Below are positions 1 through 5,545 of a DNA stretch of 10,125 nt, in pieces. The position numbers and the translations under genes were made by a program. Origin of the DNA: Fulvivirga aurantia (GTDB lineage Bacteria; Bacteroidota; Bacteroidia; Cytophagales; Cyclobacteriaceae); contig NZ_SMMD01000837.1 of the NCBI RefSeq assembly GCF_009711475.1, positions 1 to 10,125 on the forward strand. The letters are read 5' to 3'. Position 1 is the stretch's first letter; each line of letters begins with the position of its first letter. The notes below the pieces were generated by a model. That model was not told the DNA's origin. It ran no database searches and saw only the letters and a list, made by a program, of their open reading frames with translations.

Positions 1-2
1 CA

Positions 3-965
3 GGTGGATCAAGTCAAGGCCCAGGTGAAGCTATTGGAACACCTTTAGGAATTGGTTTGGAAGGAGACTCAGATGGAGGTGGAAACAATAGTAATTCCGT
101 AGATATTATTGGATTTGAGAATCTACCTACTACTGATGAGGAAAGGTTATCATATTTAGAAAATCAACTTAATGAAGACGAGTTTGCACTCTTTAATCAG
201 GAAGAAATAGATTGTATGCAACTCAGAAAATGGAAAAATGTAAGATCAACTAATATTCCTTACTCAGTAAAAGAAAGAATTGAAGTACTAAATCAAGAAA
301 ATAAAGAATTAAGTTTTGCATGGGACTTACAGGGCATTAATGATGGTTTTGGTATTGCTGTGAATCTGGATTGTTTTTCTGTAGATGTCCAGCTTCCCTT
401 AGGAACAACACCACAAGAATTTTTGGAATATATGAGACTTAATTTTTTTGATAATTTGGGTAATACTGCTGAGTTCTATCCTCATCCAGATTTGCCAGGG
501 GAAGGTGAAAGATGGCAGAATCCACAAACCGCTCTAGGCTCAATATTAAGTATTTCTATGATTGATGATGACTCTGTCATCTGTATTAATAGGTCTTCTA
601 CAAGTTGGACTTTTCTTACTATTAAAGATCCTCGAAACTGGCGTCACCCAGTAGCTGGTTTTAGGCGGTTTGGGTTTACAAATAATGGTGATGGTACATA
701 CAATTTTTATACTCGAGGAGTTGATCGAATACGTGGTCCAGCTCAAACACTAGTAAGAGAAGTTGGAATGTTAGCTAATGCAGATATTTTGGATGAGGCC
801 AACAATGTATGGACTGCACTTCAACAAAAAATAAAAAATTACACCGAAGACATTGGAGGAATAGCTAATATAAGAAATCCCGTTATTGTACGGCCAAATT
901 ATCAAGAGTATAAAGAAGTTCTTAATGGAAATAGACCTTATGTCTCTGGAGTAAATTGCAATTGA
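3..965 (+). CDS. C-terminal part of a large protein of unknown function, possible effector/toxin C-terminus (5'-partial)
   Basis: The frame is open to the left edge, so the TTG at 57 is not the start; the visible part is about 320 residues of a longer protein. It begins with a Gly/Ser/Pro-rich linker (visible residues 1-29), the kind of tether that joins a C-terminal domain to a delivery or repeat region. An acidic helical stretch follows, then a globular part rich in aromatic residues. The most conserved-looking segment is near visible residues 200-250, with WRHPVAGFRRFG, then NGDGTYNFYTRGVDR, and a following amphipathic helix. No signal peptide or membrane segment is visible in this part. 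I do not recognise the family, and I cannot name catalytic residues. The next gene starts two bases after the TGA and encodes a small membrane protein, which suggests translational coupling and resembles an effector followed by its immunity protein. Coding is well supported; the toxin reading is inference only. Confidence 0.8.
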   Translation, partial: GGSSQGPGEAIGTPLGIGLEGDSDGGGNNSNSVDIIGFENLPTTDEERLSYLENQLNEDEFALFNQEEIDCMQLRKWKNVRSTNIPYSVKERIEVLNQENKELSFAWDLQGINDGFGIAVNLDCFSVDVQLPLGTTPQEFLEYMRLNFFDNLGNTAEFYPHPDLPGEGERWQNPQTALGSILSISMIDDDSVICINRSSTSWTFLTIKDPRNWRHPVAGFRRFGFTNNGDGTYNFYTRGVDRIRGPAQTLVREVGMLANADILDEANNVWTALQQKIKNYTEDIGGIANIRNPVIVRPNYQEYKEVLNGNRPYVSGVNCN

Positions 966-967
966 AC

Positions 968-1222
968 ATGACCAAAAAAATTTTTAATTTATTAGCAATA
1001 TTTGGCACACTTGCTTACACTCTATTCTTGATAATGAACTGGAATAAATTAAGCTACGGAGCACTCACCACTTTTGCTTGTCATTGGTTCGCTTGTCTAG
1101 TTTTTTTTATTATCTGGTTGTGGCATTTTTCATTAAATGGTTGGAGTAAATCAAAATGGGCAGGTGTGATTTTTATAGTCTGCTCAATATTACTTGACTT
1201 TATCTGGTTAAGAACGCGATAA
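968..1222 (+). CDS. small three-helix membrane protein, possible immunity protein
   Basis: This 84-residue protein has three predicted membrane helices, at about residues 5-23, 32-54 and 64-81, with charged ends (MTKK at the start, RTR at the end) and a short loop NGWSKSK between helices 2 and 3. I chose the ATG at 968, two bases after the stop of the upstream gene. A TTG at 956 would add four residues and overlap that gene without improving the protein. No family is recognised. Small polytopic proteins placed directly behind the C-terminus of a large secreted protein are often immunity proteins against membrane- or periplasm-acting toxins, but nothing in the sequence proves that. Its 3' end faces the - strand operon with only 7 bases between the two stop codons, and no terminator is visible there. 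Confidence 0.7.
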   Translation: MTKKIFNLLAIFGTLAYTLFLIMNWNKLSYGALTTFACHWFACLVFFIIWLWHFSLNGWSKSKWAGVIFIVCSILLDFIWLRTR

Positions 1223-1229
1223 ATATGAG

Positions 1230-1985
1230 TCAATTAGTACCTCTGATATACAAATTACCATATTTAGATTCGAGATTGCACTTGGCTCCTCCCCCACTGA
1301 GGGCTGCTACTACCGTTGTCCATTTGTAATACTCACCCGAAGATGAGGCGGATCTGTCTAAGGTAAGGTCCAAATCACTAAAGAGCTCTCCAAATTCAAT
1401 ACGGGCAGTAATATTGCGTGGCGAAGAAGCCGGAAGTGTAATGTCTATTCCTCCGTATTTGGATACAATTTCTACAGGTGCAGGTACATCAGATAACTCT
1501 ACCAAGCCATACTTGGCTTCTATACTTAAAGCCACACGCCTTGGAACTTTGATTTCCAGCTCTATTTCTTTAATCACGCCATGCATCTGATACTGATGTC
1601 CTCCACCTTTTTCATCTAGAAACACCTGAATTTCCTTGTCTTTAAAATCATCGGTATCGAAGTAATACTTCTCACCATCACGCTTAATCATTATGCGTTT
1701 GGGCAAGCTTTCTAAATTTTCAATGGCTGAGGTGACCACAAGCTTACCATCTTTACGACTTATGTCAAGCTTAAATGCATCATCACTCTCACCATTATTT
1801 ATCATTACGGAACCTGTGATCCGAATCTCATCTTTATCCCAGGTAGTTATCTTTATCATTTCAGGGTATTTAAATGACATTTCTACGAGATCAATACCCT
1901 GCGTACTCGCTGTTTGGTTTATCGTTGTCTGGCTTAGTACTGCTGTATTGAAATATAGCAGAATGCCTATCATTAAGAATTTCAT
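1230..1985 (-). CDS. secreted DUF4097-like beta-repeat protein (adhesin-head-like)
   Basis: An exported protein of 251 residues from the ATG at 1985. From this start it has a normal signal peptide (MKFLMIGILLYFNTAVLS, cleavage likely before QTT). The longer reading from 2033 adds 16 residues encoded largely inside a hairpin and buries the signal peptide, so I rejected it. The mature part alternates short beta-strand units around KYG turns (EAKYGLVEL, VSKYGGIDI, ESKYGNLYI near the C-terminus) plus a GELFSDLDL unit, as in DUF4097/DUF2807-type beta-helical proteins. There is no enzyme motif. It is the last gene of the sigma-factor operon and a diverged relative of the gene upstream, which has a matching GEVYSDLD unit and HG turns in place of YG. 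It is probably periplasmic or surface-exposed. The molecular function of this family is not known to me. Confidence 0.8.
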   Translation of the reverse strand: MKFLMIGILLYFNTAVLSQTTINQTASTQGIDLVEMSFKYPEMIKITTWDKDEIRITGSVMINNGESDDAFKLDISRKDGKLVVTSAIENLESLPKRIMIKRDGEKYYFDTDDFKDKEIQVFLDEKGGGHQYQMHGVIKEIELEIKVPRRVALSIEAKYGLVELSDVPAPVEIVSKYGGIDITLPASSPRNITARIEFGELFSDLDLTLDRSASSSGEYYKWTTVVAALSGGGAKCNLESKYGNLYIRGTN

Positions 1986-2009
1986 TGTTGTTGAGTTTTT
2001 GAGAATTTG

Positions 2010-2036
2010 GAGATGTCTCATGACCTGAGACATCTC
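2010..2036 (-). promoter_or_regulatory. perfect 11-bp inverted repeat between the two DUF4097-like genes
   Basis: GAGATGTCTCA (2010-2020) and TGAGACATCTC (2026-2036) are exact reverse complements around a 5-base centre. In the - strand mRNA this forms a strong hairpin 24 bases before the ATG at 1985. No T-run follows it, so it is not an ordinary terminator. It could be an attenuator, an mRNA processing or stabilising stem, or a DNA operator. Two in-frame ATGs of the longer reading (2033 and 2021) lie in it, which argues that they are not used as starts. Confidence 0.55.
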
Positions 2037-2047
2037 ATAGGTTGTTG

Positions 2048-2818
2048 TTATCGCTTTCTTAAATAAACATTGCCATGGGTAGATGAAACTGACATGGCAA
2101 CTCCACCCTTGTTGAGTTTGCCTTTAATTTTTTTAGCACCATATACCTTCATGCCGTCCTTGGCCTCTACCTCGATATCAAGGTCTGAATAAACCTCTCC
2201 CCAATTGGTCGCGATGCTCAATTCTGCACTGGCAGCTGAAGGAAAAGCTACATCAACATCACCATGTACGGAGGCAATTGCACTTGGCAGCTTTTGATTC
2301 AGGTTACTAAATTTTACATCTATATCTCCATGAACCGAACTGGCTGTAACCGGACCGGTAATGTCGATGAGATGTATATCGCCACCGTGGGTTTTCACCT
2401 CTATTTCATTACTCATATTTTTGGCCTGAAAATCGTCTCCGTGAATTGATGAATTATGATATCTCACCATCACGCCTTTTGGTACTTTTACCGTGTATTT
2501 AGCGTCATTATTTCTAGCCACCTGATAAATAGTAACTGTTGAGCCATCCTTTTTGGCCGACAAACCGATACCTGTATTGTCTGAAAGACCCAATGCATTG
2601 ATTGGCTTCAGGCCTTTGGCTCGCTCGGGTATTTCATAATTATGTGTGGGCTCTATTATTATTTCACTTCCATCATATCCCTCTACTGATACCTCACTTA
2701 GCTCGCTAAACTCCAAAATGCCATTGCTCATGGCTATTTTATGTTGTTGAGCTGTAGCAGGTATGTAGGCTATAATGATTAATAATACTGCCAATGCATT
2801 TAATTGTAAATTTTTCAT
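2048..2818 (-). CDS. secreted DUF4097-like protein with HGD repeats
   Basis: A 256-residue exported protein with a clear signal peptide (residues 1-23, hydrophobic core LAVLLIIIAYI, ending ATA before QQ). The mature part carries repeated beta-strand units with a His-Gly-Asp/Asn turn: SIHGDDF (124-130), THGGDIH (143-149), VHGDIDV (162-168), VHGDVDV (184-190) and THGNVYL (248-253). This periodic pattern is what DUF4097 (putative adhesin, right-handed beta-helix-like) proteins show. No catalytic motif or membrane anchor is visible. It lies 50 bases after the anti-sigma gene in the same direction and is followed by a diverged relative. It is likely a cell-envelope product controlled by the sigma factor. 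Family assignment is good; the role is unknown. Confidence 0.85.
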   Translation of the reverse strand: MKNLQLNALAVLLIIIAYIPATAQQHKIAMSNGILEFSELSEVSVEGYDGSEIIIEPTHNYEIPERAKGLKPINALGLSDNTGIGLSAKKDGSTVTIYQVARNNDAKYTVKVPKGVMVRYHNSSIHGDDFQAKNMSNEIEVKTHGGDIHLIDITGPVTASSVHGDIDVKFSNLNQKLPSAIASVHGDVDVAFPSAASAELSIATNWGEVYSDLDIEVEAKDGMKVYGAKKIKGKLNKGGVAMSVSSTHGNVYLRKR

Positions 2819-2868
2819 TTTTAGTTCTTTTTTAATTTATCCTATTTATTTCGAGTTGTTATTTCTGT

Positions 2869-3651
2869 TTACGATAGCTTGAAAACTGCCATGTGAGCCT
2901 CGTCTTTTACAGACTCTATATTGGTACTGTCTTCAATCATTTCTTTGAGCTCATTGATTGCTCCTCTTTCCTTCATCTCTACCATCAGGTTGATTAATGT
3001 AATTTGTACAATAGCATCACGCTGCTTTTCCAGTGAAGCGATCAGAGCACTACGCACGTGAGGTTGATCTGAAAATTTTGACAAGGCATTTATAGCTGCC
3101 AAGCGTACATTTACATTATCGTCTTCGTTCATGGTCTTTACCAGCGCATTAATTATGTCCGTATCGGCCTTGCTCAGCTCGTAGCTTGCGTTTACACCCA
3201 TCATTCTTTCGCTCGCAGAATTTTGATTATCGAGCGCTAACATCACCATTCGCTTGGTAGCCTCCACCTCTTCTTGCATCGCAAGCATTTGCGCTTGCTT
3301 TTCCTGATTTTGGTTAAACCACATGCCTCCAAGTATACCTACTGCTAATAGTGCTACTGCAGCTGCTATCTGCCAGTAGTTTTCACTGCGGAGCTTCACT
3401 ACTCTTCTCTTTTTACCAGACTCACTCTCAATAGCTTCTTCCAAATTATTTAGAAAGTCTAGCTTGAGACTACTATCCGGCTCATGTTCCCGATCGGCAT
3501 TAATCAATGCCACTGTCTTTTTTAGTGACTCATATTCCCTTCGATTTTCTTCCGTTTTGGTGATGTGCTTTTCTACGAAGCTTTTTAACTCACCAGTGAG
3601 GCGTCCATCGATATAGTCGATCATGAGTTCTTCCATTTTCTTGTCTTCCAT
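2869..3651 (-). CDS. membrane anti-sigma factor with C-terminal HEAT-like repeats
   Basis: A 260-residue protein with an anti-sigma layout. A cytoplasmic N-terminus (1-90) contains MIDYIDGRLTGELKSFVEKH, like the DYLDGRL...FE.HL start of many anti-sigma/zinc-finger-like domains, but without the HxxxCxxC zinc motif. One membrane helix (about 92-112) follows, then a short helical stretch rich in Gln/Met/Glu (115-140). The C-terminal part holds three helical HEAT-like repeats (about 164-193, 197-225, 229-260), including VNVRLAAINAL, a classic HEAT pattern. The C-terminal part would be periplasmic if the N-terminus is cytoplasmic. It begins two bases after the sigma gene's stop, so the two are surely co-translated. 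Likely role: it holds the ECF sigma factor at the membrane and releases it on a periplasmic signal sensed by or through the HEAT part. The sigma-binding role is inferred from layout and neighbourhood. Confidence 0.85.
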   Translation of the reverse strand: MEDKKMEELMIDYIDGRLTGELKSFVEKHITKTEENRREYESLKKTVALINADREHEPDSSLKLDFLNNLEEAIESESGKKRRVVKLRSENYWQIAAAVALLAVGILGGMWFNQNQEKQAQMLAMQEEVEATKRMVMLALDNQNSASERMMGVNASYELSKADTDIINALVKTMNEDDNVNVRLAAINALSKFSDQPHVRSALIASLEKQRDAIVQITLINLMVEMKERGAINELKEMIEDSTNIESVKDEAHMAVFKLS

Positions 3652-3653
3652 AC

Positions 3654-4193
3654 CTATATTTTTTCCAGCTCCAGATACTTGTCTCGCAAAGCTTTAATGG
3701 CTCTATGTACTTTTACTTTTACATTGGCCACAGAGGTCTCAAGCACCTGTGCTACTTCTTCATATTTCATTTGTTGAAACCTGGTAAGAATAAGCACCTC
3801 TCTTTGCTCTGGCGTAAGCCTAAACAATGAGATATAAAGCAATTTCTCACGCTCATCCTGCACTATGGTTTCATCTACCAATTCAAGTTTATTTTTAATT
3901 TCATCTACCTCATCATAATCAGAAATCAACACCTTGTTCTTGCGATAATGATCAGCGTAAATGTTACGCGCCATCTGGTAGACCCATGACTGAAATTTGC
4001 TGCCTTCTTTATACGTCTTTCGATATTTTATAAGCCTCAGAAAGGTATTTTGAGTGAGATCGTGCCCAAGCTCCTTATCAAAAGAGATTTTTAAAAAGAA
4101 GTTGTACAGACGTTTATGATATCTGTCAAATAAAATAGAAGCCTTTTTCAAGTCCCCATTTTTCACCTCCAGCATAAGCGCCTCATCAGTCAT
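3654..4193 (-). CDS. ECF-type RNA polymerase sigma-70 factor
   Basis: 179 residues, the usual length for an extracytoplasmic-function sigma factor with only regions 2 and 4. Region 2 covers about 18-86: LFDRYHKRLYNFF, then DLTQNTFLRLIKY (core-binding) and FQSWVYQMARNIYADHYRK (the -10 recognition and melting part). An acidic linker (91-115) follows. Region 4 covers about 118-172, with LTPEQREVLILTRFQQMKYEE and a helix-turn-helix (VAQVLETSVANVKVKVHRAIKALR) for the -35 element. It directs RNA polymerase to a small regulon. The gene comes first in the operon, followed by its anti-sigma factor and two secreted DUF4097-like proteins, so self-activation with release of anti-sigma control is the expected scheme. 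The ATG at 4193 fits the family start. Confidence 0.95.
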   Translation of the reverse strand: MTDEALMLEVKNGDLKKASILFDRYHKRLYNFFLKISFDKELGHDLTQNTFLRLIKYRKTYKEGSKFQSWVYQMARNIYADHYRKNKVLISDYDEVDEIKNKLELVDETIVQDEREKLLYISLFRLTPEQREVLILTRFQQMKYEEVAQVLETSVANVKVKVHRAIKALRDKYLELEKI

Positions 4194-4235
4194 TTTTTCT
4201 TATTATAACTTTGAATTGTTGTTGTTCGCGGTAGG

Positions 4236-4262
4236 ATACTTAAGGTAGTAAAAATGGTTACA
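4236..4262 (-). promoter_or_regulatory. possible ECF-type promoter of the sigma operon
   Basis: Reading the - strand, TGTAAC (4262-4257) is followed after 17 bases by GTAT (4239-4236), about 43 bases before the sigma ATG. An AAC-containing -35 element with a CGTA/GTAT-like -10 at 16-17 bases is typical of ECF promoters, so this could be the autoregulated start. It is a weak match found by eye, and the sigma factor's specificity is unknown. Confidence 0.25.
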
Positions 4263-4331
4263 ACTGAATGAAAAGTTTTTTAATAAATTTCCTATTAAGC
4301 TGCACCTAACACTATACATCGACATCCATAA

Positions 4332-4365
4332 AAAAAGAGGTTGAATAAAAATCCAACCTCTTTTT
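4332..4365 (-). terminator. intrinsic terminator of the DUF7218/HVA_TUDOR operon
   Basis: AAAAAGAGGTTG (4332-4343) and CAACCTCTTTTT (4354-4365) form a 12-bp perfect stem with a 10-base loop. On the - strand the stem runs into a T-run (complement of the A-run at 4331-4336). It lies 20 bases past the stop of the HVA_TUDOR gene and stops that operon before it reaches the sigma gene. Its symmetry would also let it work on the + strand, but no + strand gene reads toward it. Confidence 0.85.
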
Positions 4366-4384
4366 AACAGGAATAGAGATAAGC

Positions 4385-4594
4385 TTAATCTTTTTCCACT
4401 TCACTTTCGAGTTTTAATACCTCTGAGCCATCCTCTTGTTTTATCAATAATGCCTTATCTCCTTGTTCTCCTTTTCTAGTCACTTCATTGCCATCTATAG
4501 TACGTGTTACTTCTCTGGTGAACGTTTCTTTTACTTCACCCTTGCCATAGCCATCGCCCCATTTCCATTTTACGTTTGAGCCTTCCTTGATCAT
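4385..4594 (-). CDS. HVA_TUDOR (DUF2945) domain small protein
   Basis: A 69-residue protein that is a single domain of the hypervirulence-associated TUDOR family (DUF2945). The N-terminal GSNVKWKWGDGYGKGEVKE, the EVTRTIDGNEVTRKG hairpin and the ending ALLIKQEDGSEVLKLESEVEK match the usual pattern of this small SH3-like barrel. It is very highly charged and soluble, with no signal peptide. The biochemical role of the bacterial members is not established; the fold suggests binding of nucleic acid or protein. It is the second gene of a two-gene operon, 10 bases after the DUF7218-like gene, and a strong terminator follows. Pairing of these two small proteins is common in bacteria and usually associated with stress responses (from general knowledge). 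Confidence 0.9.
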   Translation of the reverse strand: MIKEGSNVKWKWGDGYGKGEVKETFTREVTRTIDGNEVTRKGEQGDKALLIKQEDGSEVLKLESEVEKD

Positions 4595-4604
4595 ATCTTT
4601 TTAT

Positions 4605-4859
4605 TTAGTGGTTTCTTAAAGCTTTTATTAATTCTTGTTTATCCATGTCTGAGCGACCATCTATTCCGATTTCCTGAGCTCTTTCATACAACTCTTCTTT
4701 TGTCCACTCTTCATATTTATCATGCTTACCTCCCTTTTTGCCAGCTTCCTGACGGTCTGTGTTAGCTATTCGGGCAGCTTTTTCTTTACTATAGCCTTTG
4801 TCTCTTAGTTCTTCGTAGGCTTCGTCATCTTTAATACTTGGTCCGTGATCTTTTGCCAT
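4605..4859 (-). CDS. DUF7218 / Rho-N-like small protein, probable stress protein
   Basis: An 84-residue charged protein. The N-terminal half (HGPSIKDDEAYEELRDKGYS, then KEKAARIANT) matches the short DUF7218 family, a motif shared by many small stress-related proteins. A Gly/Lys linker (AGKKGGK) leads to a C-terminal SAP/Rho-N-like helical hairpin (about 50-83) with WTKEELYERAQEIGIDGRSDMDKQEL, the fold found at the N-terminus of transcription terminator Rho and in small DNA-binding domains. Nucleic-acid binding is plausible but unproven. It has no membrane segment. It is the first gene of the operon with the HVA_TUDOR protein, transcribed away from the yfiT-like gene. A short palindrome sits 45 bases upstream and may be its operator. 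Confidence 0.85.
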   Translation of the reverse strand: MAKDHGPSIKDDEAYEELRDKGYSKEKAARIANTDRQEAGKKGGKHDKYEEWTKEELYERAQEIGIDGRSDMDKQELIKALRNH

Positions 4860-4903
4860 AATATTTTCGGTTGGTTTTTCGTAGTTATTTATAGAAGTAA
4901 AAT

Positions 4904-4915
4904 TCCGTTTACGGA
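4904..4915. promoter_or_regulatory. small palindrome in the divergent intergenic region
   Basis: TCCGT-TT-ACGGA is a 5-bp inverted repeat with a 2-base centre, and the flanks continue the symmetry after one mismatch (AA on one side, TT on the other). It lies in the 137-base gap between the divergent DUF7218-like and yfiT-like genes, 45 bases before the former's start, where an operator or promoter element would be expected. No regulator can be assigned, and a 12-bp palindrome can occur by chance. Confidence 0.3.
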
Positions 4916-4996
4916 TTTATTACAACGTATAATGTAAAAACAACCCCCGTATCAATTGGTTATTTGTAACTTTCTACTACTAAGCTTTAACTGACT

Positions 4997-5542
4997 ATGG
5001 AAACCCTCGAATTAGAAAAACTGAAATATCCGATAGGCGAATTTGTTCCTCCAGAAAATATTACTTCAGCCGATATCGAAAAATGGATAACGGATATAGA
5101 AGCCTTCCCTTCCTCATTGGAAAAAGAGGTAAGATCACTTTCCAGTGAGCAGCTAAGTTGGTTATACCGGCCTGAGGGTTGGTCAATCAGGCAGGTAGTG
5201 CACCATTGTGCCGATAGCCACATCAACGCATATTGCAGGTGTAAGCTTACCATTACAGAGGATACTCCAGAAATAAGACCCTATTTGGAAGCAAAATGGG
5301 CCGTATTACCTGATGCTGATAATGATGATATTGGTGATTCATTGCTTATTCTGGAAGGACTACATAGACGCTGGGTAAAATTATTAAGAAGCTTAAAAGA
5401 CGAGGATTTATCACGACTTTATTTCCACCCAGAGCACGGTCGTAAGTTCAGACTGGCAGAAGTAATTGGTTCATATGCGTGGCATTGCAACCACCATTTA
5501 GCTCATGTAAAGCAGGCGATAGAACACGAAGGCAAATTTTAA
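4997..5542 (+). CDS. yfiT: YfiT-type DinB-fold metal-dependent transferase (putative bacillithiol S-transferase)
   Basis: A 181-residue cytoplasmic protein of the DinB_2/YfiT family, very close in layout to Bacillus subtilis YfiT: KYPIGEFVPPE at the N-terminus, GWSIRQVVHHCADSHINAY (61-79), RPYLEAKWAVLPDA (94-107), LEGLHRRWVKLLRSL (119-133), YFHPEHGRK and YAWHCNHHLAHV near the end. The three metal ligands are His70, His163 and His167. YfiT-type proteins are four-helix bundles that conjugate bacillithiol (in Firmicutes and several Bacteroidota) to electrophiles such as fosfomycin-like or toxic compounds, so this is a likely thiol-dependent detoxification enzyme. The substrate cannot be read from the sequence. 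The downstream lipoprotein gene starts three bases after the stop, so the two are co-transcribed. Confidence 0.9.
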   Translation: METLELEKLKYPIGEFVPPENITSADIEKWITDIEAFPSSLEKEVRSLSSEQLSWLYRPEGWSIRQVVHHCADSHINAYCRCKLTITEDTPEIRPYLEAKWAVLPDADNDDIGDSLLILEGLHRRWVKLLRSLKDEDLSRLYFHPEHGRKFRLAEVIGSYAWHCNHHLAHVKQAIEHEGKF

Positions 5543-5545
5543 CCC

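Noticed and set aside
57..59. TTG start for the first + strand protein
   Set aside because: The frame is open to position 3 with a Gly-rich linker continuing upstream, so the gene simply enters from the left edge.
956..967. TTG start at 956 for the small membrane protein
   Set aside because: It adds only MQLN and overlaps the upstream gene; the ATG at 968 gives a normal basic start before the first helix.
1693..2028. + strand open frame of 111 residues
   Set aside because: It lies antisense to the DUF4097-like gene and has no recognisable domain.
4860..4996. Bacteroidota-type promoter (TTTG / TAnnTTTG) in the divergent gap
   Set aside because: TAACTTTC at 4967 is close to the -7 box, but no TTTG lies at the right distance upstream.
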